The notes beneath the pieces were generated by a model. It was not told where the DNA came from and searched no databases. It saw nothing but the letters and a program-made list of their open reading frames with translations. Positions 45,337-57,100 of a stretch of DNA of 64,000 bases are shown here, piece by piece. This stretch comes from Paralvinella palmiformis (lineage: Eukaryota > Annelida > Polychaeta > Terebellida > Alvinellidae). Location of the stretch: contig JAODUP010000018.1 in assembly GCA_025642065.1 (NCBI GenBank), forward strand, positions 498,501 through 562,500, read 5' to 3'. Position 1 is the stretch's first letter; each line of letters begins with the position of its first letter. A program made the translations under genes and the position numbers.

Positions 45337-45979
45337 CCGTTTACTTCACGGTTTTCCTTAAATGTTTCCACGAAATCTGTCCCCTTCTCGACTGATATCA
45401 TTTCGTAGAAAATGTGAATTTAATCCGTGTGTAGATCTCGCCTCGTCTCCATTAATATACTATACCCATTCTCCGGCTATTATTCTTTCCACGACGAGGG
45501 GTTTCAGCTGAGAAACGTCAGCAGCTTACATTACAATCAACATAGGAGCGAATAGAAATTATCGGCAGATCACTGTCACTAGTTCATATACAATTGTATA
45601 TATTTATAGCTAATGAATTATATTAAAGCTCAGTTGGTTGTCTTTCGTCTCCATTGGTACGACAGTATGTCATAAGGTAATCTTATTGTATCTAGTTTTT
45701 CATAAGTTTTATTTTTGTTTTATTCTCCACTATCCTTTAAATATTTGATAACTAAAGTGCGAAATTATAAACAATTTTTTTTTTCTACTCATTAGGTACA
45801 GTGCTTTTGAACAGGCTTTAAGTTTGGTATAATAATAATGTCAGTTGTTTAGCGATACGTGCACGTAGTGGAAAGCATCCAAGGCAGATGGGATCTGATG
45901 TAAGTAATTTGATCACTGCCAATAACACCATATAATGGCATAGCTATACAAAAGTACTTATCTAATAAATTGTCAGTCG

Positions 45980-46360
45980 ATCTATAATAAAGCTGATAAA
46001 ATATCTGATGTTGATAAGGCTATCGATCTTGATACTGTTGTCATTACAGAGATATTCATTCCATCATGCAGCTCGATTCGCAAGAAAGGTGGGGTCGGCA
46101 TTCTCATTCGTGATTCTTTAAAGTATGAAACCTATTTACGCTTTCAGGCTAAGTGTTTTGAAAATTATCAACTGACTTTTGTAACTGGGGGTGGGGGTAT
46201 GCTATTCGAGTAGCAAATATCTACCGATTACACCCAACTAAGAAAAATGGTCTGAAAGCTGCAGATTTCCTCACGGAATTTTCCCAATTTGTTGACTCTC
46301 TTGCTACCAACAGTGGGCATCTGTTGATCTTAGGTGATTTCAATATACATTGTTGATGCA
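45980..46360 (+). pseudogene. Non-LTR retrotransposon (LINE) endonuclease fragment
   Basis: The plus strand reads in broken frames KADKISDVDKAIDLDTVVIT, EIF, KKGGVGILIRDSLKYE, and after a frame break GLKAADFLTEFSQFV then HLLILGDFNIHC and a stop. ITE, GGVGI(L)I and LxxGDFN are motifs of the apurinic-like endonuclease domain of CR1/L2-like LINEs. Stops and a frameshift make it dead. The reverse transcriptase is not present downstream. Confidence 0.8.
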
Positions 46361-46537
46361 ACGCATTTCGCCTGGCTCGGCTATTAAGCGCGAGTTAGAC
46401 ATGGATTCATAATAAGATAGAGATTCAGGATTTGTTATTTCCAGAGATGACCGTCGCTGGATCTGGCTGGGACCAAAATTAGTTTTGAGGGTGAGCAATT
46501 GTTACAATGAGATTTTTTGATGCAGTTACCTCACACT

Positions 46538-46943
46538 CAGGGCCAGATTTACGCCCCTGGGATAATATAATTTGGAGGCCCCTTCATTACGCATGTCTGT
46601 GTTTAATGAAGTGTAAAATTGAGTAAAAATTGAGCAAGTAGACAAAATTAGGAATTTAAAAAAACTCTACATAAAAAATATATATATGTGCATATAAAAA
46701 AGATGCACCAAAATCTAAATGGGTCCCCTTCAAGGGCCCCCTTTGAATTTGAAAGACCCACTCTAACTAGAGGGGCCCCAAATACTTTAAACTGTTTCAA
46801 ATTAGTTCAGAGGAGCCTCAATAAATCTGAAAATATACAAATCTATTCTTATATCTTTAAAATTTATCAGGGACCCCAAAACCGTCTAATCTTTGGGCCC
46901 TTGGGCTGCAGCCCATACTAGCCCATATGTTAATCCGACGCTA
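46538..46943. mobile_element. hAT-like MITE with 8-bp duplication
   Basis: The termini cagggccagattta and, as reverse complement of the right end, tagcgtcggattaa are imperfect inverted repeats. The 8-bp flanks ctcacact (46530-46537) and ctcgcact (46944-46951) match at 7 of 8. The inside is rich in ggggcccc-type palindromes and is non-coding. Confidence 0.78.
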
Positions 46944-47098
46944 CTCGCACTGAATGAATGACCGTCCCATGTAGTCCCTATACCAGCATTGAAATCACCA
47001 TTAAAGGTAATAATTTATTCTTGATGCTGTTGACAACCTATCAAGTGATTTCTCAGTTGTATTTAGCGTGCAGTATAGAAATTGTCAATAAACATTTG

Positions 47099-47123
47099 GT
47101 ATATATATATATATATATATATA
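47099..47123. repeat. (TA)n microsatellite
   Basis: About 12 TA units. Confidence 0.9.
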
Positions 47124-47337
47124 GGTTGGATTTTGACATCAATTGTTTCGGTTCAGATGATTTTGGTGTCTATTTATAAAAGACGATGATCAATAGATAT
47201 CATTAGCAGTTATTTGTTACGTTGCAATATATATATAGAGCCAGTTCCGAAAATAGTTCATGCAGAGTCTTGAAAATATATATGTATGGCCCTAATTTAC
47301 GAATCAGTAGACTGTCACAATTTTAGCTTTTAAAACG

Positions 47338-47338
<1 letters not shown>

Positions 47339-47378
<40 letters not shown>
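47339..47378. repeat. (CA)n-(TA)n microsatellite
   Basis: About 14 CA units run into a short TA tract. Confidence 0.93.
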
Positions 47379-47387
47379 ATTAATATA

Positions 47388-47655
47388 TGACCATTTGTAC
47401 TCGGTCTGTAAGGACAAGACGATTTGAACTGTAATATATTTTAGTATTAGTACAAAACCCACTGTAAACCAAACCTTTCCAAGACATTAAAGCTTGCTCC
47501 TGTTGAGGGCTACTTAGGTCTTCGACCCATATAAATAATGGCTTAGAATAATAAAAACCAATTTTAATGAGTTAACACCACAGTCCCAATCAATAGACCC
47601 AATCAATATCATATTCACCGTCGTTTAAGGCTCTTCGGAATCTTTTTCGAAACAC
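47388..47655. repeat. Dispersed repeat family R, copy 2
   Basis: It aligns by eye to 43858-44185 in the same orientation. Shared blocks include agtacaaaacccactgtaaac-type sequence, agggctactta, atataaataatggcttagaa and caccgtcgtttaaggctctt. It is bounded by microsatellites on both sides. Confidence 0.75.
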
Positions 47656-47676
47656 ACACACACACACACACATTTG

Positions 47677-47734
<58 letters not shown>
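47653..47734. repeat. (CA)n-(TA)n microsatellite, long
   Basis: About 10 CA units, then about 28 TA units. A chance ORF of Ile-Tyr repeats results. Confidence 0.95.
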
Positions 47735-47735
<1 letters not shown>

Positions 47736-48377
47736 TGTACAGCGCTGTAGTTTACTACTAGAGCTAGTAGTTATGTTTATGACTAATATCTCAATTCCCC
47801 TTTCTCTCTCTCTTTATATATATATATATAGTGGTTGTGATCGAGTTAATGTGGTTCATGTTCTTGCCTGGAAATTAAAAAAAAATGTGGGTAAGAAAAT
47901 ACAAGGGATAGTGCTAGTTTAAATCCATAAAATGATAGCTAGATATGCTGAATAAACTCGAACTGAAGCCTAACTTCACTGAGGACAGAGACAACTGAAA
48001 TACTGACAGTCAAGGAGGTTAAAATTAATTATAAGTGTATAATTTTTAAAAAGTGTATAAATATTATTAAAACACACCCAGTCAAGTTTATGTTTTTAAA
48101 AATAATTGCTTTTCATGTAGTTATATTCTTCCTATTAAGTACAAAATCCAAACTTGGATATTGAGTACTGGTGCACTAGTCACTAGTGAGAATAGTATAT
48201 TGGTATATGATTGAACATTTCTAACTTGGTTTTAGAAACATGTCATATGTGTGTGAGTGCACCTTGCATTTGCAGGGTGTTTAAAGAAAGTTGTAGTCTG
48301 ATCCCCAGGAGAAAGATTCAAGGAATGGCAAATATATTAAAAGACTCGGACAAGTATAAAACATTTATTTAACCCGG

Positions 48378-48421
48378 CACGCACGCACACATGCACGCAC
48401 ACACGCACACACACACACGCA

Positions 48422-48454
<33 letters not shown>
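48378..48454. repeat. (CGCA/CA)n-(TA)n compound microsatellite
   Basis: An imperfect gcacgcacac tract is followed by about 14 TA units. Confidence 0.93.
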
Positions 48455-48456
<2 letters not shown>

Positions 48457-48940
48457 GCTCTCAGCCATCACTGATCAAGTTAAATAAGTAGTTCATAATG
48501 TACACATCGATTGACTGTTACTAGTTTAGCGCTAGACCTATCACCCTACCATCTAGCGATTGAACTCCACACCAGTTTATTGCGATGATATCACATTGTA
48601 GTGGGGGATTTTCTTTCCAGTGATTCATTGTTTGCTTTGTTTGGACTGTCACTCTGAGGAAATACTTGACATTTTACGTTGTTGCGATTTGTGTTTTGAA
48701 TTTGGATTTTATTTCGCGTTGTTTATATGTCCCTATTATCGCCCACCAAGTCATCTCTCAGTTTAGTGTTTCCGGATTACTTTGTTTGTTGATGATGATA
48801 TAAGTTAATACGCATCGCCACGCCTAAAACGTGATGATGTGCTTTTGACGGTCTTTGTTCTCAACAGTAAGTACTACTTAAGGTAAACTGAAACATTTGA
48901 CCAATTAATTTGCGCATGCACTGTGACTATGTGGCATAGT

Positions 48941-49086
48941 CTAGCTTCTAGATCATCTACTGATCTAGGACTTAGATATCTATAATCTAGTAGACCGATC
49001 TATGATGATGATATAAATCTATGTCTAGACCAGTAGATCTAGACTCGATTCTAGACTCTAAAACAGCTAGACATCTTAGACTAACA
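48941..49086. repeat. Cluster of TCTAGA/TCTAG motifs
   Basis: Short palindromic words (tctaga, ctagat, tctagac) recur many times within about 145 bp. They are interleaved but not in a fixed period. It looks like low-complexity expansion of the CTAG word. Confidence 0.6.
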
Positions 49087-49618
49087 CTAACAACAAACAA
49101 ACGTGACACTAAAAGGCCCTAGCCCAGCCCCGGGGGCTTCCTTCCGTCCCCGTGATATAATTTATTTTCACATTAGAGGTCTATATTATAATAGTAGTGA
49201 AGAGATAGAGAGGCACACCACATTTGGACTGTTTTATACTTATACTGATGAAATAGACTCCACTGGCTTTGTTGCCAATAATAGATATCCTCATTTTGCA
49301 TTAACACCTACACAAATTAGAGTTATTAGATCTACATTTAATAGTTATATACCTGAATGACTTTGCATTTGTTGTTTGTAAAGGATACAGAAGCTATAAT
49401 AAACTAATATAGGTGAATGCCAGTTTGGCGTTTCATAATAATTATAGAGTAGATAGGTAGATAGATATGTATTCAGCAACATTGTTTTACACATAGGTAT
49501 ATACAAACATTATACAGTTATTACAAATATAATATAATTATGTTGCTGAGGAATCTAATATAAGTATATCTAATAATGACCCCTTGAAGGTCACAAAAAT
49601 GTGTAACCATGTCTGCAT

Positions 49619-50075
49619 CAGACATGGGGCCAATTCCATTTGGTCAGTTCCAATTCCACTCAATGCCATTTGGTCAATTCCAATTCTACATCAGATTTAT
49701 CAATTTCAAATAGAGCAATTCCATATATTTTTATATGCTTTTATATATAATTGGTTATGCAATATAATCCAAATATATCAAAGGGACTAATTGGATAAGC
49801 AGTGATTGCCAATCACTGCTTATCCAATTAGTCCCTTTGATGTACCTACTCTGAGTACCTACTGATTGGAGTAAGTACTCCAAGTACCTACGTGGAATAC
49901 CTACTCCAAGTAGTTTATATTCCCAGTAGGATTGTCATCGAAGAAATATTTCTGAATTAAAAAATTACATGGTAAATTAATTTGTGGATTTTATTTTTTG
50001 TAGCAAACTTCGATTCCAATTCCAAATTTATTAATTCCAATTCAATTTTTAAAAAGCAATTGATCCCATGCCTGG
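49619..50075. mobile_element. MITE family M, second copy
   Basis: Left end cagacatggggccaattcca, right end caattgatcccatgcctgg, as inverted repeats. A perfect 7-bp flanking duplication tctgcat lies at 49612-49618 and 50076-50082. The inside is rich in aattccaattcc, and shares tactccaagta and agaaatatttctgaattaaa with 33113-33462. It carries the palindrome at 49777-49841. Confidence 0.87.
49777..49841. repeat. Perfect 65-bp palindrome, 32-bp arms, 1-bp spacer
   Basis: The left arm 49777-49808 and right arm 49810-49841 are exact reverse complements around a single c. It lies within a MITE and is absent from the MITE copy at 33113, so it arose after the copies diverged. Confidence 0.95.
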
Positions 50076-50082
50076 TCTGCAT

Positions 50083-51115
50083 TGATGGTTAGAGTTATAA
50101 TGTTACAAATTATGGTGATGATGACTTCTAGTATAATGTTAATGATAATTAGAAAATAAATATTACTATTAAAAAGTAATTAATTTTTTTTAACATAAAT
50201 GGCAAAATAAATAACAAATATAATATGTGATGTTTTATAAACATTACAATGTAGGCCTAACTCTATGTAAAAAACAGTGTATCTATTTTGGTCATATGAA
50301 AATGAATTAAAAGTACAATAAAAATTATAACTTTATTCTACTTCAGCTTAATATTTCGCTTGAACTACCTATTCAACCCAAAGTTACTTTTGTTAATGTA
50401 TTATTGTTCTATTAAAGGTGTATAGTATTTCCAGTGAAGAGGTCTACTACACTTTTCATAGTTGTCATAATTGCAGTCCTGAGTTGGAAAATAAACATAT
50501 TTATAATTGACTAGTCTCTTTATTTAATTATAATTACATTTGTATAATTAATTATGTTGTTTTGTTGATGGAACTATTCTTTGATTTTTATGTTATTTCT
50601 TAGAATTCAGGGAACAGTAATGCAATATCATAATATTCATAGACAATAATCTCATGATATGATAATTCATCTAAATACGGGAATTCTGTGATTTAAAAAA
50701 GGAATAATTTATAGGCACTTGGAAATTATGTAAGATATATTCCATTATATAATAATAATGCAAGTATTTCACAAATGAAGTTCTGTCAGTTGCAAATATA
50801 TGTATTTTGACTGATACATATTTTGGCTATTATGAAAACATGGGAACATTCTGGCCTCTGTTGCTATCATTTTGTAAACACACTGGTTTGGGGGTGCAAC
50901 ATTTGAGCAGACACCTTCCCTGTGTTCATAGATTATTCTTGATTTAAGCATGAGCTCTCTGCCTGAAATGTGTAAGATTAATATTGCCCAAATTTGACTG
51001 TGAACAAGACTTGTCCTTATAAGCTTGTGCTTGTAGTTCTCTACCCTACATCCATAGTTCCCATGGCTGTCACCAGATAGCAAGCATCAGAGAGAAAGAT
51101 TAATTAATTTGCTAA
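50083..51115. other. Gene-free AT-rich stretch
   Basis: No supported exon. The only longer ORF (minus, 50769-51083) has no recognisable domain. Confidence 0.4.
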
Positions 51116-51117
51116 TA

Positions 51118-51120
<3 letters not shown>

Positions 51121-51172
<52 letters not shown>
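51121..51172. repeat. (TA)n microsatellite, long
   Basis: About 25 uninterrupted TA units. Confidence 0.95.
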
Positions 51173-51175
<3 letters not shown>

Positions 51176-51292
51176 ACAGTAATAGTAATAGTAACTAATG
51201 CTAAGTAGCATAGCAAAATCTAACATCTGGTGAGATTTTTCTTATCTGTGTTGTTGTGTATTGTCAGTTCATGTATACACTAAATATTAGTT

Positions 51293-51343
51293 TCTATCTA
51301 TCTACAACTATGTAATAGTATTACATAGTTGTAGATAGATAGA
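51293..51343. repeat. Perfect palindrome, 24-bp arms, 3-bp spacer
   Basis: Arms 51293-51316 and 51320-51343 are exact reverse complements separated by agt. The outer part is a CTAT run. Confidence 0.94.
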
Positions 51344-51875
51344 TACTAAGAATCGAGTAAGAAAGATGTAGGCATATAGTTTATTTATTTATGTCTCATG
51401 CTGTAAATACACTACATTACCCACAAATCAGAAAGACATAAATAATTTTAATAAAGCCAAAAATATGGTACTCTTGCCTTGTAAAATAATAAATATCACA
51501 GACTTGTGTTTTTATTAAGGAATAGACTATTTCCACCATCTAGCAAACATCCATTTGTAGGTCGTGTTTCACCGGGCTTGCTGAACCACCTGATAAAAAC
51601 ATTCTTTTATCAATCATGGAGATCACAATATGTTTCATATATTGTTAACATGTCTGTTACAGTTCTCAACTTGATGATTTATTTTCAATAACATGTAATT
51701 TTTTCAGGCAAAAATAAGCTGTCAACTTTCCCCATACAAATAATCTTATCTATTAGTAAAACATTATTTTACATTATGTTTACCGGTAATAAAAATGAAA
51801 CTGCTACAAGAACTTGTAGATCTATTTAGCTATGTGAATCCCCCAAAACATAAATTTACAAACAATAAGCCTGAA

Positions 51876-52043
51876 GCATGACGACGTCAAAAACCAAAAC
51901 AAACCAGCCACACTTAGCATTCTGGGATTTATGGGGGATCCGCTGAGCGATAATACCATGATAATCCCGCCATTTTAACCTTAAACATCAGTGTTCTGGA
52001 TCTGTTATAATCATGCCCAAAAATTACTTCTGTGTATCGTTTA
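51876..52043 (+). repeat. Long inverted repeat, left arm
   Basis: It pairs as reverse complement with 52582-52745 across a 538-bp spacer. Shared blocks include gacgtcaaaaaccaaaacaa, ccgctgagcgataata, ataatcccgccattttaacc and ttataatcatgcc. The arms differ at several positions, so they are not a fresh duplication. It could be a foldback transposon with the arms as long TIRs. Confidence 0.85.
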
Positions 52044-52581
52044 ACTCTGCTTCGACACCGAAAAAGCTGACACTGTTGAAAAATTGTATTCCAAAACTAA
52101 AAATCAGATTATAACTATATGCTAATCGTCCGTCATTGCTACTTTATAAAATGATAGTAAAGTGTGGTATTCAACATTGTAAACCATAGTACAATAATAT
52201 TCACTGCACATAACAAAGACTGTTAAAATGTGATGTTCATAGTAAATCACACTAAAATTATATTTAACAAAAAGAAGAAGAATAGAGTTCAGTATATTGG
52301 TAAATTTAATTTATTATTTATAGATATAATAATATGGTAAATTACACTTTATTTACAAATATTATTATCTATGATCTGATGGATAATAATATTGGTAAAT
52401 TACACTTTATTTGTGCCTTTCACTGTTTCAGTCAATCCTTACACTGATACTGTAGTTATAAATTTAACTCGCAGATTGTCATTTCAAATTAAAACTACCC
52501 AACGCTTTCTCAGCGTTTCATCCCGGCGGCCAACACATGACAACTTAAATGTATATATCGCTTACTAGTGGTATGACAATA

Positions 52582-52745
52582 CGATATGCGGGAGTTAGTT
52601 TTTGGCATGATTATAACAGATCCGGAACATTGACGTTTAAGGTTAAAATGGCGGGATTATCACAGTATTATCGCTCAGCGGACCCCCTATAAATCCCACA
52701 ATGCAAAGCGCACCTGGTTTGTTTTGGTTTTTGACGTCATCATGC
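52582..52745 (-). repeat. Long inverted repeat, right arm
   Basis: Reverse complement of 51876-52043. It contains a consensus CRE-like octamer tgacgtca near its outer end. No clear target-site duplication was found next to the arms. Confidence 0.85.
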
Positions 52746-53788
52746 AATGGATTTATTAGTGAATTACATTTCTTGTTCCATTCTAATACATGGTTCAAGT
52801 TAACTGACCCACAAACCACAGTAGATGTGGATTGCGCATACATCGCGGAAATTTTCTATTGTAATTAGAGCAAGATTGGCTAATGTTGCACATGCATCTG
52901 AATGTCCAAGTTTAACAAAATTATGTTAACTCATTCATGTATGTAGAGTGACTGCTTTCTTTAGATTCAGTACATTTTAATGTCAGCCGCAGGTTTGCAT
53001 ACACCAGAATACCACACGTTATATACTTTGCTTTATGTAGTCATGAAGTTAAAATGTCAGCTAAAAGTGTATCCTTATTTAATTAATAAAGTTATTCTAC
53101 ATCCTTTGAGACATGTTATTTGTGTAGAATTTGACAGTGACACTTTATAAAGGGAAGATTTCAGAAATATATTTGAGGTTTACGTGTTGTGAATGAATCG
53201 GCACAAAACGTACAATAATTGAGCAATTGAAATCTGTGGGCAATATTGAAACAAGTTATTATTCCAGCTTAGATATACAGCAATCACCAAAGGAAAAAAA
53301 CAAATCCAGGAACAACATGCATTGCAAACGAGCCATTATTATAATAGTATGATAGATTATTATCATAAAAGTGGAGCATTTCAACCAAAAATGATGCACT
53401 GTGAATGTGTGCCTGATACATTGTAAGGAGGTGGTTGGAAAATTGTAACTGGTGCATTAATACAGAGGAACATTTTGATCATGTACAATAAATGTGTAGT
53501 GGCATTTTTATTGCATCACTGTAATTGACAGGTAACATCAATGAGATGGCCTGAATTTTTCCTGCATCATATCAACATTTAGATCTGGGTGCATCAACAG
53601 TTAATTTCATGTGTAAACTAAGAGAAGGTTTATTTTGGTCAGTCTTTCTTTCATTTGTGAGCCGGACATTATTGGTCACATGCTGGTATTTTGTGTAAAG
53701 ACTTTGCAATAATAATTTGATGAACCACGAATGCTCGGTACTTTATGATAAACATTTTAATTTGATTTATTGTGAATTTTTCTTTCAG

Positions 53789-53904
53789 CGTATGACATAA
53801 CGATACATGTGGTAATTAGAATTTCTACTTTCACCACCTCCAGATGACACCAATGATCCCATAACTACTTCCCCTCAGAATTTGATAACTAGTCTACATA
53901 CCAG
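53789..53904 (+). other. Candidate 5' UTR exon of the KLHL gene
   Basis: It is bounded by a good acceptor (gaatttttctttcag) and a donor (accag|gttaga). It has short ATGs, each followed by stops, and no open frame, so it would be non-coding. A further donor-like site (gtaagt) at 48867 could end an even earlier exon. Confidence 0.35.
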
Positions 53905-54105
53905 GTTAGAAAAAAGTAACTCATTTAATATGTAAAATGAAAGTGTGTAAAATATTAATAAATGTATCTATAAATGAAAAATATTTAAGCAAGAACCAAG
54001 TATATTCATTTAAGAAATATCATGGACAGATTTAAATTTTTCATTCCAAATGTGTTTTTAACAAAAATACAGACTCTGGAAATTCCTGGCCCCAACTCAA
54101 TAGTG

Positions 54106-54174
54106 ATGGCAGCAGGTGGTGGGTGGAATATGCCTGAATATGCCAGGTTGTTACAGGAAACAGAACAGATTCAG
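54106..54174 (+). CDS. KLHL coding exon 1 (residues 1-23)
   Basis: ATG at 54106, encoding MAAGGGWNMPEYARLLQETE and IQ, then donor gtatgt. An acceptor (ttaacaaaaatacag) ends at 54072, so the exon probably starts at 54073 with a little 5' UTR. An in-frame ATG at 54022 exists but would lie in the preceding intron. Confidence 0.75.
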
Positions 54175-57100
54175 GTATGTAGTAGTGTTTAGTACATCCA
54201 AACGAATAGTCAGATCGGTGCCCTTTTTGCCAGAATGATTTATTGTTATGTTTTCATTTAGCAACTACAGACTTGCCAAGTGAGAGGAGATTATTTCTGA
54301 GCTCCATCACTCCAACTGATGGAACAAATAAAACTTTAGGAATTCAAATAACGACTTGAGAATCACAGCTTCGTGTTCCATTTTTGTTATACGTGTACAT
54401 GACAATTTAGATATTCCATAATCAGTTCCCAACATTGGGGCTATATATCTTCCTCCCTGGTATTGACTGACCCCCAAAACATCAGCTTCACTTGTCAGAT
54501 AAAACTTAACCTGGCTGATGTTCTCTCTTAAATAAAATTTGTTGTGCGTGCCTATTAAAATGGTGCATTAAAGGTGATGGAGAGCTATTATTATTACTTT
54601 TAAATAGGCCTCATATTTTAAAAACTCGTTGCTCAATTTGGTCAAAATTAGTCTCTTTTGTTAGCATGGCCTGCTTAAAAGTATAATAACTGTTATATTG
54701 GACAACAGTTTCTGATTAATTTGATATTTCTATAACATTATCAGAGTCCAGTTCTGACACAAGCTCCATGTACTTTCCCAGTCAGATCCTAAGCAGAAGA
54801 AAATATAACCTGAAAACATTTCAAAATCAGAAGTTTAGCCAGAAATGAAAGTTTTGGGTGTGCAAAAAACAAAACAAAACAGGCTGCGCAGAAAAAGGTA
54901 GTAGGATTACATGCTCAGCCGTGCATGGTTAAACTGGCCATATTTTTTGAAAACTGGCCATGCAAAACATGGGTGGCTGGCTAAGCCTGTGCTCCAAATT
55001 CTAATGCTTTAGTGTAGTTTCTACTAATGTGATGCCTTATTCTGATAAATTCACTGACTATTAATATTAATTATAAATCATATATTTATTTAAATGTCAG
55101 TATTATTTATTGGTGTTTATAAAATCAAGCCAAATTAGTTAAAATCATAAAGACTATAACTTATCCCCTAACAGTACAGCAATTGCTGTAATTGGCCTTG
55201 TTGTGGTGCCTCAGTAAGGCTAACTTTGTTCATGGCAATTTGAACACTCTTTTGTTTGTTTTCTCATGATTAATAAGGAATTGTATGGGATCAAAGCAAA
55301 GTTGTTTGAGTTGATTTACAGTAATTTGTATCATATTTTCTGTTCAGTTCATAAATATTTTGAGGTAATTATTGATATGGAATAATTTGAGACAACAGGC
55401 TTTTACTTTTAGTTCATTATCACGTTTTGTGTAATAGGAAATGAAATTCTCTAATTCTTTGAATTCCTAGCCTCACTATTATCTTTGAGCATTTTCTAGA
55501 CACAAAAATTAAACTAGATGATGAATAGTACACAAGGGCTTCATGTGTGATTGAATTATTGAAGTATACATGAATGGTGTACAAAACCTTCTTTATTACA
55601 GTTTATCAATGTTAGCTTGCATTTGTTTACAGTTTTACTAATAAGCCTAACATTGTGTGCTCAAATGTGAAAGTCATTGTTATTGAAGTGTAAAGTTAAT
55701 TTTATTTCCATTCTAACAGATATCCAAGGACAAGTGCAAGTATATGAATAACAACTATAAGAAAGTTCCATTCAAGATGTATGACTACAGATGCGACATA
55801 AAACTGAACGTGGAGAAGGAGACGTTCCGAGCTCACCGTGACGTTCTGGCCGAAGCAAGTGATTACTTCTCGGCCATGTTTAGCCACAACATGGTAGAAA
55901 AGGAGAAGGATGCCATAGAACTGAAGGGCATCAGTCCTCGCGGGTTTAGGGCAATGATGGACTACTTCTATCATGGTCATGTGACCGTGGAGCCTGCCAA
56001 TGTCGAAGACGTTCTGGAGGCAGCACGGTTTTTCCACATCGAGTGGCTGATCGCTGTGTGTCGCGAGTTCCTCGTGAAACGCCTCAGCATGGATAATTAC
56101 CTCTGGGCCTTACAGTTGGCCGATCGTTATTGTCTTGGCGACCTACACACTGACATATTCAAATTTGTGGCATATAATTTTTCAGAGCTGGCTGTTCAGC
56201 CCGTGTTCATGGAGCTGTCTTATGAGCTGTTGTTTGCATTATTATCCGAAGATCATTACATTGACGCACCCGAAGGCCACATCTTTAAGGTGGTCTGCCG
56301 ATGGCTGGACAGCGATGCTGAACAGCGAAAGCAGTATTCGGCCTCGCTTCTGACACTTATACGATATCCACTTCTTGACAAAGAGGAGTTGGAATCCATC
56401 TCGGAAGTCATACTGGAAATACCTGAAGTGAAGGAATGCATTGATGAAGCCATAAAATACAACGCCAATCCGACTAAGCAATGTTTGCTGGACAGTGACA
56501 ATACACATGTGCGTGGTTCTAGGGACACGCTAGTACTCTTCTCCGCTGTTGATGATGCCAACATGATCCAGTACAAAGCTCCTGGATGTGATGGGTTCTT
56601 TTCGCAGAAGGTTGACACGTCTTTCATGCAGTCAGTATTTGAGTTTGCCTCCGTGTCAGTGCTTGGTGACTTTCTGTTTGTTGCTGGTGGCTATAATCGG
56701 GGCACATGGTGTAGCAGTCCAGCCTTTTATAGTTACAATCCACGAAACAGGCTTTGGGCTCAACTGTCGTCCATGAAGCAGCCTCGTGTGAGTTTTAGCT
56801 TGTGCTCAGCTAACCAGGGTCTTTATGCCGTTACCGGTATTGAGCACATCGTGCTGGATGGCATAGATCGTGAGATCATCCTAGAAAGTGTAGAATTCTA
56901 TGATCCAATGACCAACTTGTGGCACTTTATTCCAGAATTGCCAATAGCATGCTTTAGTGCAGCAGCCTGTGTAGTTGATGAGAAACTCTATGTGTCAGGG
57001 GGCATCTCAGCAGATCCAGAGGACACTGTGCCTGTAAGTTATCATCACGTTTATATTCCCAAGGAGCAAATTTGGATTCCCAAGTCACGGATGCTCACGG

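Noticed and set aside
49103..49360. 85-codon plus ORF with a plausible-looking peptide
   Set aside because: No splice signals, start context or recognisable motif, and the second half is AT-rich low-complexity coding.
55702..56627. Minus-strand ORFs opposite the KLHL exon
   Set aside because: They are shadows of the strongly supported plus-strand BTB-Kelch frame.
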